This document shows, one piece after another, positions 1 through 10,479 of a stretch of DNA of 64,000 bases. Below the pieces are notes generated by a model that worked only from the letters and a program-made list of their open reading frames with translations, did no database searches and was not told where the DNA came from. The DNA comes from Temnopleurus reevesii. Its lineage: Eukaryota; Echinodermata; Echinoidea; Temnopleuroida; Temnopleuridae. The number at the start of each line of letters is the position of its first letter. The stretch's first letter is position 1. A program made the translations under genes and the position numbers. The stretch covers positions 85,284 through 149,283 of the forward strand of contig BQKZ01000114.1 of assembly GCA_036244855.1 (NCBI GenBank). The letters run 5' to 3'.

Positions 1-84
1 ACTTCTATTTTTTCACATGTACATATATCAAAGATGGTTCTGGAATATCCATGACGATAGAAACTAGACTGGGAATCACCAAAC

Positions 85-459
85 GGCTTAAAGACACTGT
101 TTAACATTGCGGTTGAACAATTTAAAAAATTCTCAAACCAAGCTGTCTGTCCTATCTAGATATATTCAGATAGATGAAAAATCAACAGCAGATGCAAAAA
201 TAAAGAAAGTTATACATGTACTATCAAGATATCTATGAACATTGAATTAAAGCGTAGGACCCACGCATATATTCCAGTACAAAGCCTATATGGAGGCAAC
301 GTTTTACATTTTCGTTTGTTTATAGCACTAAACGTCGATTTTATAGCCTGATATTTTCCCATTTTAGTTTATATGCACCATTAATCTTTCAGATAACCTC
401 TATCATCTGGCAGTTGAGAATTTTTTAAATGAAAACAATGTTAAACAATGGCTTTAACC
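85..459 (+). mobile_element. Foldback element with ~45-bp inverted ends
   Basis: ggcttaaagacactgtttaa..tttaaaaaattctcaaa at the left is the inverse of ttgagaattttttaaa..aacaatgttaaacaatggct at the right. The interior (ctatcaagatatctatgaac, cactaaacgtcgatttta) is shared with 3247-3470 and, inverted, with 35253-35505. Confidence 0.75.
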
Positions 460-574
460 AACTGAAATGAACCATACATGACAACAATGACCATATGCGT
501 TCTTTCAGAAAATATTTGGCTCAGGTGTTGGGTGATTCACATTTAATTTCTATCCTTGTATATAGTCCAGAAAA

Positions 575-1215
575 CTTGCATCCATTTTACACCTCGACAT
601 TGATGTATGAATTTTAGTCTGATCAATATCATTTCCAATTATGGAATCAAGATCATTTCACCCTCTCTTCCATCAAGATTTCAGTGAAGATATATTCATG
701 ACTGATTACAGAAGATTATTTCTTGCCAAAAGTTTTTCTTCTGATACATTACAAGCTGTAAAATAGCTGATGTAAGTGGTGATTCATGACATTCCTTTGG
801 TGTGATAAGAATTTTCAATAATATCTTCTGATTCTCTAATTTCCCTTATGTTTGTGTATCCTTTCTTGTGTGAGACATTGATGCATACATTTGAGTATGA
901 CTGAAGATGTTTTTTGTTGATGGAATCAACGTGATTTAACCCTCTCCACCATCGCATTTTCAGTGAAGGTGTTATCATGACTGATTACCCATGTTCTTGC
1001 CAAAATTTTCATATGTTTCTTATGATTCATGACGAGCCATAAAAACCTTGCATGAATGGCGATTGTACAAATATCTGTTATGATATATGGTATTCCATCA
1101 ATTTGATAAAACTTTTTGATATTGATCTTCCCATTTCTAGTTTTCCACATGTATGTGGATTCCTTTGGGGGAAAGTCATTGATGCCAACATTTGAGTCGG
1201 GTAAGGTTTATATTG
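575..1215. repeat. Old tandem repeat, unit about 290 bp
   Basis: cattgatg(t/c)(a/c)..a(c)atttgagt and atttcagtgaag..tcatgactgatta blocks recur near 598/665, 878/958 and 1173. Too worn for exact boundaries; small frames here are not conserved between copies. Confidence 0.55.
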
Positions 1216-1241
1216 TATAAACTCATATTTTTGGTGGGGTT

Positions 1242-1362
1242 TTATTTTTGCTAATTTAGGAACCATGAATTTTCAAAATTTATTTTTGCTAATTTAGGAA
1301 CCATGAATTTTCAAAATTTATTTTTGCTTATTTAGGAACCATGAATTTTCAAAATTTGTTAC
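1242..1362. repeat. 39-bp tandem repeat, three copies
   Basis: tttttgctaatttaggaacc followed by atgaattttcaaaattta, three nearly identical units. Confidence 0.92.
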
Positions 1363-1499
1363 TCATTATCCGACCCACAAATATGTGTTCAATGAGCCTT
1401 CAACACGTGAAAATAACAACATGCTACTACATGTAAACATATCTGAAATTATGAATGCTCTAACATAAGCTTTAACAGTAATTGGTTATATGTGAACAA

Positions 1500-1720
1500 G
1501 GTGCTTTGTAATTGAATATCTGGTGGATATAAAACAAAATTCAAATCCTGTAGCTTTTAGTGTGTTGTGAAATGCAATCAAAAGAGATTCGTTTTTTAAT
1601 AGAATACCTAGTGGATCTCAAACTTACAAATCCTTTAGCTTTACATTAATGTGGTGAGAAAGATTATCAGAAGGGAGTTGTTTGCGTTTAAACACCTGCA
1701 GTGGTGACGGAAGGTGAATG
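1500..1720. repeat. Tandem repeat of about 90 bp, two to three copies
   Basis: aattgaatatctggtggata..aaatcctgtagcttttagtg at 1509 and aatagaatacctagtggatc..aaatcctttagctttacatt at 1597; a shorter echo (tttaaacacctgcagtgg) at 1687. Confidence 0.65.
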
Positions 1721-2340
1721 ACATGAAGAACATTACCTTGGAGGGGCGCAAGAGGGTGCGAAAAAGGGGTAAGCGAGAGGGGTACACAAGAGAGTATGCA
1801 AAGTATAGTAGTTGCCTCTTAAAGAAATAGAAGGAACATGGGATAATGTTCGGTAAGGGATCATCCTCAGCTATCAGTCACGGTATTACAACATGACAGT
1901 AACACATACCTCGACGGTAACACTGAGGAAAGACGAGGATAAATGATCTTGATACCATTCACAAAAACATCTTCGATCAGACTCAAATGAATTCATCAAA
2001 GTTACACTGAAGAACAGGGAGATGTATGTATGTGTGTAAAGCAAGAAACCAAGAAGATGCAAAAATACTAATGAACATTGATGGAGTTAGATTCATTAAA
2101 AAATGTCTCTAATCTGTTTCAGCAAACCCAAAACGTCCAAATATAGATTGTTTTGTTGTACAATGGATCTCCAAACTTCCACACAAAATTTTGAAAATAA
2201 AAATATTATTGGGTAATTTACGAAATAATATGACTATCTAACACATTTTATTAAGCTTGTCAAATTGGCAATCAGCGCCGAGTTATCGAGTCTGTTATAG
2301 TCTGTCTGTATTCACCAAACGAACAACAATGCACTTTCTT
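1720..2340. other. No recognised feature
   Basis: Mixed-composition sequence, purine-rich around 1740-1850. No frame, repeat or hairpin of note. Confidence 0.4.
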
Positions 2341-2343
2341 GTT

Positions 2344-2855
2344 TCATAGTTATACTTTGGTTGTATTGTTGCTTTTTGAAATCATGGAGACTGACTATTG
2401 GTAACATGAATTTGATAAAATAATCTCTTGAAATTAACTACAAGGCAACAAGGTCATTACATTCCGTTAATCTGCTTTCTACTAACATTTTCTAACTTAA
2501 AGATGTTACACTCAAAACCATAATCCTATAAGCCTTTTACAAATCCATCTTACTTTGGGCTATTCTCAGAATAAATGTCTCTTGTCAAGTATTGTTGTTT
2601 ATATTGTTGCTTTTTAAAGTCATTGGTTTAAATAAAGATCTGTAAAAACCGGAGACTGGTTATTGGTGACATGAATTTGATAGCATAATCTCTTGAAATT
2701 AACTCCCATGCAACAAGTTCATTACATTCCGTTAATCTGCTTTCTCCTAACATTTTCTGCTTTGAACATTCTACACTCAAAACCATCATCCTATAAGCCT
2801 TCTACGAATCCATCTTCCTTTGGGCTATTCTCAGAATAAATGTCTCTTGTCAAGA
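2344..2855. repeat. 264-bp direct tandem duplication
   Basis: The blocks tgacatgaatttgatagcat, cattacattccgttaatctg, ctataagccttctacgaatc and gaataaatgtctcttgtcaa are all present in both copies in the same order (2350-2589, 2590-2853), at roughly 85-90% identity by eye. Confidence 0.9.
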
Positions 2856-3246
2856 ACAAAATCCCATCCTTGATAGGCTAATGATAAGATGGATCTCGAT
2901 TTGTCAGGAGAGGATGAGGTGAATCACCTGAGCGGTCAAATAAGAGAGAAGAAAACGGGGAATTTTTCAAGTTTTTAAAAAGCCGTTGAAGTGTTCACTT
3001 GTGGACTTCTCGTGTGGAGATTTAGATTACAAGATATTTCCCTCTTCAAACTTCAAATTTGATTGGTAATATAAAGGCCCACCAAGGTTATGTTAGTATT
3101 TTTTGCACGAATGTCAGAGATTTGTTTGATAATCCATGGAGAAAACACATTTCTGAAAAATACCCAAAACAGAATAACTTGATTCTAGATATAAAAAAAG
3201 GAAAATGAAATTTATTATTTACATGCTGGAAGACATTGTCACACAG

Positions 3247-3470
3247 GCGCTATCAAGATATCTACGGAAATTTAACGAATCGTGCCCTGTCGCTTCAGTG
3301 TGCCTACGTAGGTGATATTTTTAATTTTATTGTTTTTAATCACTAAATGTTGATTTTGAAGCCTTCATTACAGCTTAGTTTATGTACTTCATCAACTATT
3401 TAGGTAGCATTAAGAATCTGGCACTTTGAGAATCTTTAAACGAAAAACAATGTTGAACAAGGTCTTTAAC
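3247..3470 (+). mobile_element. Partial copy of the 85-459 element
   Basis: gctatcaagatatctacgga, aatcactaaatgttgatttt, tagtttatgtacttcatcaa and gagaatctttaaacgaaaaa follow the right three quarters of the 85-459 element in order. Confidence 0.7.
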
Positions 3471-3520
3471 TATATTCAGGCAATCAACTTTGGTCATTAC
3501 ACCATTCAAGAAATTTCTTC

Positions 3521-3604
3521 CTCCCTTGGGTTGAGTGCAGCATAATGTTTTTTTTTTCTCTGTTTAAATTGAAAGAATAAGGCATTCCAGGTGGGATTTG
3601 AAGC
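3521..3604 (-). mobile_element. tRNA-SINE fragment
   Basis: ccttgggttgagtgcagcat..ggcattccaggtgggatttg matches a stretch of the SINE at 10032-10352 that includes the start of its B-box, with a deletion and heavy decay. Confidence 0.55.
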
Positions 3605-4049
3605 AATTACTATTTGATTGATGGATGAAACTTGGAAATAAACCACTGTGCTTTGGGGACGAAACTTTCCAGACATATTGTAATCCGGCTTTTTTTTTGG
3701 GGGGGGGGGGGGTTACCGTAGAGTTTACATCTTTTCCAAGCCCGATAATAGCCAATCCATGTGGTTTTCAGAATTTTTCATCGACTTCTGTGGTATTCCT
3801 GCTACCCAATGAAAATCTCTGAAGAATGCTAGAATACAAATTCAATGGTTTTTTACTTAAGTGTTTCTATATTTTTCAGAACATCACTGATACCAATGTT
3901 AACAGAATATTTATTTCTATAAAATCATCTTGAGTGATATTTTAATGTAATGCATTGCCATCAAAATCAAAGCCGATAAACAAAAAAAATGAGATTTGCA
4001 AGATGCGAAGTGTTGTTCCATAGCACAGTTCTTGAATGAGTTTCTCATT

Positions 4050-4700
4050 GGGGTTGTTCAATTACCTGGAAGAGCGCCCTCTCTTGACGGCAGCACCTGA
4101 TGACTCAATCCCACCTGTAGAGAGAAACGCCAGCCGTTCATCTACCTTTACCTCTCCTTCCGAACAGCATTTAGCCCTGGTTGATTGTCATCTCATTATT
4201 ATCCATGATTGTCGGCCTCTCTAAATATACATCACATTAAATACCAGAGTATCATTTTAACATCAAATCTGTATTCATATAGACCTTAAATATGTTAGAA
4301 ATAACACGTTTGATGAATCAAACCGATTCAATGAGGTTTGAAAGGGGAATCTTTGTGATGAAAAAGGAAAAATACTGATGATGCGTTTTTCAGTATATAT
4401 TGGTGTTTAAGTGGATCACTTAAACACCATTTTGTTAGATTGCAATCAATATCTAATTAATTACTGGTATGCTACTAATTGCTCTTTTCTGGTGTCACTC
4501 AGAATAACATCAAGTCATTGTTTATATCTATACCCTACACTTTGTTAGGTGGCGTTGTATTACCTGGAAGAGCGCCCTCTCTCGACGGCAGCACCTGATG
4601 ACTCAATCCCACCTGTAGAGAGAAACGCCAGCCATTCATCTACCTTTACCTCTCTTCCGAACAGCCATTAGCCCTGGTTGATTGTCATTTCCCATCTCCC
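4050..4700. repeat. Duplicated ~145-bp block
   Basis: attacctggaagagcgccct..gatgactcaatcccacctgt..agccctggttgattgtcat occurs at 4061-4190 and 4559-4690, about 96% alike. The first copy is open for 62 codons, but the second is broken by a 1-nt deletion and I recognise no protein. It could be a dispersed element or an exon-like duplication. Confidence 0.7.
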
Positions 4701-4769
4701 TAATTAGATAGGATATTGAAAGTTCTTATCCATGGGTGTCGAAACCTTACCCCACCATCCCAAAGAGAT

Positions 4770-5170
4770 ACATGGATGGGACATGGATTGGGTGAAATGT
4801 TTGGAGGTAGTTGGGAGGATGAGGGGAAAATAAACAGCTGTAAAAAGTAAGAGGGAAAGACGCGAGGCATAGTCTCGCCATCTCGCGGGGGTTTCTTGTG
4901 AATCCATTCAGGGGCCCAGAAGAGGACGCTTTTTCCTCTAGTCTACCCTGGAGCAACGTGAGAGTTGTTTCGTGAGGAGCGACCGGTGAATGGGGGAAGG
5001 AGATGAGTCTGCACAAGGAGTTGGAGGGAAAATGAAAAGAGAAAGGAACATTAATAAGTTGGCAATGTCAGAGAAGGAGAGATGTAAAGAGGGATAAGAA
5101 AAGAGAGGGAGAAGGGAGGAAAGGAGGCGTGGGAGAGAGGAAAAAAGAAAGGAACATTGACCAGGTCATA
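4770..5170. repeat. Purine-rich region
   Basis: gaggaaagga / gagagagg-type low-complexity sequence with a short GC-richer part (4870-5000). Minus-strand frames here look spurious. Confidence 0.5.
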
Positions 5171-5461
5171 GGATACATTAGTTTGTACTCAGTTATTTAA
5201 TTGTTTGATCCTAATTAGATTCATATTTCTATCTACATGTTTATTTTACCCTGTCTTTTTATACTTAATAGTTATATTTGTTTTTAAAATCAATCTTTAA
5301 TCCTGAATCTTGAATCTTAAAATAGAGATTTGTTACTTGAGAGGAGGAAATGAATAGGTATTAAAGATAGAACAGAGATTGAAGAAGTCGATTGGAGAGA
5401 GATAAAAAGAGGAAAGAGAGGAGAAAAGAAACGGACATTGACAGACATATAAGTTGACAGT

Positions 5462-6480
5462 AAGAGACATTAGTTGAAGGTAAAACAAGACGAGCTAAAA
5501 GTAAAAGCCATTTCACCATCGTCATGAATAAACATGAGGAAGCGAGATGAGGTGTTTGGTGCACCATGAGACGGATGCGCTGGTCTGGAGACAGATGAGA
5601 AAAGGTGTTAATGAGGCACAGTTGGAAGAAAAAAGGGTAGACTAACATTAATGATAGAAACAGTCTTGGGAATATTGTCAGGCTTGGAGCTTATTTGTTG
5701 TCATTGTTGGGGCAATTTTTGATAATTTTTTTCAATCTTCATTTATATAAGTAATGCCAATTTCATGTGCATATAAATCTTCGCTGGTCTGGAGACAGAT
5801 GAGAAAAAGTGTACGTGAGGCACAGGCAGAAAGAAAAGGGGTAGAATAACATTAATGACAGAAACACTCTATGGGAATATTGTCAGTCTTAGAGCTTATT
5901 TGTTGTCATGGTTGAGGCCATTTTTTATTGTAATCCACAATCAGATAATTAACGGCAATAACATTTGCATAGAAATCTTTATGAACATTGTTAACACAGA
6001 CGCAGAGTTAGATATTTCATAATAACCTCATACATGCAATAGCATCTTATCAATATATTTTAAATTAAGTACTTGTTTCCCAATTTTATATGAACTTCTT
6101 TTTATGCATACAGTTATTCTCACCAATACATACTAGAATTAATGGCAATGACATTTGCATAGAAATCTTTTAATACATGGTTAGGTTCAACCTTTCACTG
6201 CATTACCCCATTTATATTGATATGCAATTGGCATCTTACTAATTCCTTTTAATAATAGATATTAGTTGAAGGTAAAACAAGACACACTAAAAGCCATTTC
6301 ACCATCGTCATGAATAATCATGAGGAAGCGAGATGAGGTGTTTGACGCACCTTGAGACGGACTCGCTGGTCTGGAGACAGATGAGAAAAGGTGTTCGTGA
6401 GGCACAGGCAGAAGGAAAAGGGGTAGACTTTAACATTAATGACACAAAACACTATTTGGGAATATTGTCAGGTTTCACTG
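5462..6480. repeat. Threefold repeat, unit about 240-320 bp
   Basis: gctggtctggagacagatga..gaggcaca(g)..gggtagac(t)..aacattaatgac and ttgggaatattgtcagg recur at 5579, 5783 and 6364; ttcaccatcgtcatgaata..catgaggaagcgagatgagg is present in the first and third. The middle copy is 5'-truncated. Confidence 0.85.
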
Positions 6481-6819
6481 TGAGCAGAGGGACAAAGACC
6501 TGGGCACAAGAAAAAAAACCTCCATTCAAGCTTTAACAGTAGCTCAATGGACAAAAAGGAAATTTCCATCCTAAAAAGTTGCATTCTGTGAGATTTGTTG
6601 AATAAGAGTCAAATCTGGGATTTTCAGTAGTTATAATGAAACTTTAAGTGTTGATGATTGAATGAAGCTATTTACAATGTTCTGCCCATCACTATTGGAA
6701 GTTATTTGTTGTCATGGATGAGGCCATTTTAATATTTTTAATCACCATTTCGAAAATTAATGCCAATTTTCATGTGCATTTATGTCACATTGATCATGGT
6801 TAGGTTTTGCTTCAGCCTA

Positions 6820-7080
6820 GTCTGTCTTTCTTTCCTTTTCTTTCCTTTTTTTTTAATTCAAAACTTTGCTTCTTGTATGAAATGTGTCTCTTCCCATTAC
6901 TATCCTTCTTTTTCTCCTATCTATCTTTTTTTTATCCACATTCCTTGTCCCCCGCTCTCTGTCTCTCTCCTTTCTCAAATATTATATTTGATTTCCCTCA
7001 CATTATTATTTCATTATTTTAGCCACTTAATACCCCACTATGTGCCTCCATTCTTGCTGTCTTCCATTAATAAATTGAGG
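6820..7080. repeat. Pyrimidine-rich stretch
   Basis: tttcctttt / tctctctcc-type sequence; the plus-strand frames through it are Phe/Ser/Leu strings and are not taken as coding. Confidence 0.6.
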
Positions 7081-7410
7081 ATCACCTAATCTGTATTAGT
7101 TGGGGGACTCTTGGGGCTGTACCGTATCTGCAAAAGGAAATATGTATGTATGATATTGCTATTTCAAAGCACCATGATGCATTAAACTTTGGAATCTGCC
7201 CATCAATCTAATGGAGGTCCAAAGAAGGAAAATTTTCATGCTTAAACTCTAGTGTTGATGAATTGTTTTTCCTCGGAAGTGTGATTCAAAATATTCTTTT
7301 GGCTACTAAGGATATACTGTTCAAGACATCCTGATGTCTTAAAAATAACTTTAATTATTCACCTACCGATAATCCTAAAGCCCAAGATCATCCCATCTCA
7401 CTAGCATTCT

Positions 7411-7803
7411 TAGTCCAGTTGGGTCCTCTGTGATCTGAGTTATGTTTCCTGCTATTATAAGTTGGGTCACCAGGGAATAATTTTCTTGGTATCGCATCGC
7501 AAATTGCTATGCATTTTAGCATGATTGCTACGCAAAAGTTATTTTGTTAAAGCCCCGGTCACATAGGACCCCGAAAGCGACACGATTCACCCAGACTCTT
7601 TGTTAATTCACAGTTAACTGCCTCAGAACAACGAGTCGGGGTGAATCGTGTTGCTTCTGGGATCCTATGTGACCGGGGCTTAAGCAACTTTCTCACATAG
7701 AATTGTACAGAAAAGTGTTGAAAGTGTTTTCTAGATGTCTAAAATTTCTAATCAAATGTGAGAAGTAAAATTATTCCCTTGGTCACAGGGAATTAACTGG
7801 ACT
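7411..7803. mobile_element. Outer foldback element, split by an inner MITE
   Basis: tagtccagttgggtc..caccagggaataattttctt at the left is the inverse of agtaaaattattcccttggt..cagggaattaactggactaa at the right. The inner palindrome 7549-7685 interrupts its interior. Confidence 0.8.
7549..7685. mobile_element. Inner foldback MITE, AGCCCCGGTCACATAGGA
   Basis: agccccggtcacataggacc and gatcctatgtgaccggggct are inverted; inner arms gacacgattcaccc / gggtgaatcgtgttgc and a centre with gttaattcacagttaactgc. Relative at 51852-51983. Confidence 0.92.
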
Positions 7804-8099
7804 AATAATTTAGTTGAATTGCGGCGCTGGGTTGTGACTGTGGGCCTTTAATGTTGACGGACTCTAGGGCTGTATAGTATCTCCAACAAGAAATAGATAT
7901 GTAGAAATGATATTGCTTCATCTGATATCCATGCTTTATGGATACACCATGATGTATTAAACTCTAGAAGCTGCCCATCAATCCTATAGGGTCCAAAGAG
8001 GCGAAATTATCAAGCTCCAACTAAAGTGTTGATGAATTGTTTTTCTTGTTGTGTGATACTGATCCGTCTTCCAATGTATCCAGTTTTATATGTAAAAAA

Positions 8100-8140
8100 A
8101 TTGGACTTGAAGATACTCCCCCCCCCCCAAAAAAAAAACC
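8100..8140. repeat. C/A homopolymer runs
   Basis: C9 then A9; prone to sequencing error. Similar C runs occur at 9918 and 25552. Confidence 0.8.
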
Positions 8141-8614
8141 CCACACCTATATTAGAGAGTGTCCGATCGATGTCATTTTTTTAAGATAGAGAGAAATTAG
8201 TAAAAGTTATTTTCGTACATCCTCTTTCTTGGAAACACTTCATATGAAAAAGAATACTTTGGAGGCAGAAAAAAAGGCAAGTAACTTTAAAAAATTATGT
8301 ATCTGGTTAGATTTGACATTCCTATTAATGAATTTAGGATGATAATTTAACGTTAATGAAAAGTGGAAAAGATATGTTGGGCAATATTTTGCCTTCTAGT
8401 TAAGTTTGATATCTCATTTCAGAAAATTGACGAAAATCCCACTAGAAGTTGGAGTTTAAGTAACTCAGTAGACGTCTGATCTTTTAAGATTTCTCACATT
8501 GTCCCACTTGAATACATTAACCTTTTCCTGTCTGCACACCTTGACGTTGTCGCGCACACCTTAGGTAGGCGTTGTTTGAGACGTGATTGCTGAAAAACAG
8601 TTCTTATTACCGGT

Positions 8615-9375
8615 ACCTGGATGTGAGGGGGCGTTTTGAAGGGTTTTCATAGGAAATGTAACTTCGCCAGAGGATATATGGGGTGTATCTATATATGCAC
8701 CCTAAAGCTACCACTGCTGTCAGAGTTTTGATGTTAATGAAATAAATGTGTGAGTTGAACTACAGAGAAAATCTAGGAGAAAAAATACTGTGATATGCTC
8801 ATAGACATTATTTTCGTAGGATGTTCAAGTGTTTATTGTAAAGCTTGTGCTCAATTCAGCTTTTGAACACTTGCATGAAAACCATTTATAGCAGTTTATA
8901 AGCACATTAACTCATTTCCTTCAGCAAGAAATTCATCCACAGTGTGCTGCACTCAACCCAGGTGAGGTGAATGGGTACCTGGTAGGAATGATTATTCCTT
9001 GAAACGGCAAGTGCGCTGCGCTGGTGGCTGCCGGATAAAGCCAAGGTAATAATGCTGCAATTGAAAGGCGCTTAGGGAACTCTCAGAGTTGGCAAGCGCT
9101 TTATGAAAGATGTTCATTATTATTATTAGATCACTGCCTTTTATGATCTACTCAATATCCAATTTAGCCAAGTTAAGCATTTTTATTACCGATCGATGGA
9201 TGAATGGGGGTGTTTTTAACTGAAGGGTTTTCAAAGGAGATGTAACTAGACAGAAGACATATGGGGGTATCTTCATGCACCCTACAGCTATCACTGCTGT
9301 CAAAGCTTTGATAAGTGAGAATATATGTCAGAGATGAACTCAAAGAAAAATTAGGATGAAGAATATATTACTCAA
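8615..9375. repeat. Direct repeat pair around a SINE
   Basis: gggttttcataggaaatgta..gcaccctaaagctaccactg at 8640-8720 and gggttttcaaaggagatgta..gcaccctacagctatcactg at 9224-9300, with similar flanks for ~180 bp. A third weak echo (gggggtttcaaaggatacat) is at 9635. The SINE piece 8922-9128 separates the first two. Confidence 0.8.
8922..9128 (+). mobile_element. 5'-truncated tRNA-SINE, plus orientation
   Basis: ttcagcaagaaattcatcca..tgctgcactcaacccaggtg..ggtacctggtaggaatgatt..aggcgcttagggaactctca..ttattattattag. It is the inverse of the body of the element at 10032-10352, without the tRNA-like head, and ends in an (att)n tail. Confidence 0.85.
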
Positions 9376-9447
9376 AGAAATGAGGTACTACAATTTTTAT
9401 TTTACTAAACACTACCCCCCTCCACTTATGGTAGAGTCTATTATCAG

Positions 9448-9613
9448 TACCTGGGGGGTGTTTCATCAAGATTTGTCGCAGGGACAATAAGTCAGCGCTG
9501 ACAAATTGCTTGATTGTGATTGGATGAAAAGCACCATCGCTGACAGTTGCTATGGGAACTGTCGTAAAATGACTCCTTGTCGCTGCGACAAATCTTGCTG
9601 AAACACCCCCCTG
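9448..9613. mobile_element. Foldback MITE, GGGGGTGTTTCATCAAGATTTGTCGC
   Basis: ggggggtgtttcatcaagat and atcttgctgaaacacccccc are inverted; the arms continue with ttgtcgcag / ctgcgacaa and then the loop half holds gattgtgattggatgaaaag. Same family as 51512-51673. Confidence 0.9.
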
Positions 9614-10030
9614 GACAAACGGTTCGGTTTTTATGGGGGTTTCAAAGGATACATGATATACCCAAACAAGGAAACGGAGTCATATTGAGAATATTAATGT
9701 TTAAATTTAACAAGGAATAATATTATTAACGGGCCCTACAATACTAAACTCATAGACAATAGCTTTGGATGGAGAAGCTTTCAAAATCCCTTTATTATTT
9801 GGTACGTTCTGTCTTTTTCGGACAAAGATTCAACTCTTTTGCATTATCTCATGGTGATGAGCCCTAGTTGTCCTCTGTTTATTTTGCTAGAGCTCTCTGT
9901 GGTAGCAAACCTTGTCCCCCCCCCCCCCCCCGAAATGCAATATAGATCTGAACACATGCCTAGAGTTTTAATGCTCACTCAGGGGCATAATCAGATCTAG
10001 GATATGTGTCTGGAAGGGACACTGCTTGAT
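9614..10030. other. No recognised feature apart from a C15 run
   Basis: Mixed sequence; poly-C at 9917-9931. Confidence 0.4.
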
Positions 10031-10031
10031 T

Positions 10032-10352
10032 AAGAAAAAAAAAATAATAATGATAATGATGAACGGCTTTTATATAGCGCTTATCAACTCTTCACGAGAA
10101 TTCCCTAAGCGCTCTACAATTGCAGCATTATTACCCTGGCTTTAGCCCGGCAGCCACTATGCAGCGCACTTGGCGTTTCAAGGAATAATTATTCCTACCA
10201 GGTACCCATTCACGTCACCTGGGTTGAGTGCAGCACAATGTGGATGAATTTCTTGCTGAAGGAAATTAATGCCCTGGGTGGGACTCGAACATACATGTAC
10301 GACCCTCTAGTTGAAAGGCGAGAGTCATGACCACTACACCACGGCGCCTCCA
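10032..10352 (-). mobile_element. Full-length tRNA-derived SINE
   Basis: On the minus strand the head carries a perfect Pol III A box (TGGTGTAGTGG, 10341-10331) and B box (GTTCGAGTCC, 10290-10281) in a tRNA-like context. A ~200 bp body (ggtgacgtgaatgggtacct, agcgctatataaaagccg) follows, then an AT-rich tail of att repeats and T10. This is the best preserved copy; pieces lie at 3521, 8922 and perhaps 40858. Confidence 0.9.
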
Positions 10353-10479
10353 CATTGGTTGCAAAAAAAAGTTGCAACCTTCTGCTCGGTAAAAAAATGG
10401 AGAGCTGCTGCAAAATTGCTGCACCAATATTGCTGCCCCCCTCAACCCCATTCAAATTGATCTTTGTCTACTTGTAGAT

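Larger units (their letters stand above)
7101..8060. repeat. Direct repeats flanking a nested MITE
   Basis: gactct(t)ggggctgta..gatattgct..caccatgatg(c/t)attaaact..tgcccatcaatc..gtgttgatgaattgtttttc at 7106-7290 and 7858-8060. The ~390 bp nested foldback pair lies between them. Confidence 0.8.

Noticed and set aside
10281..10345. tRNA gene
   Set aside because: Has perfect A and B boxes but continues into a SINE body and tail; the stems of a functional tRNA are not kept.
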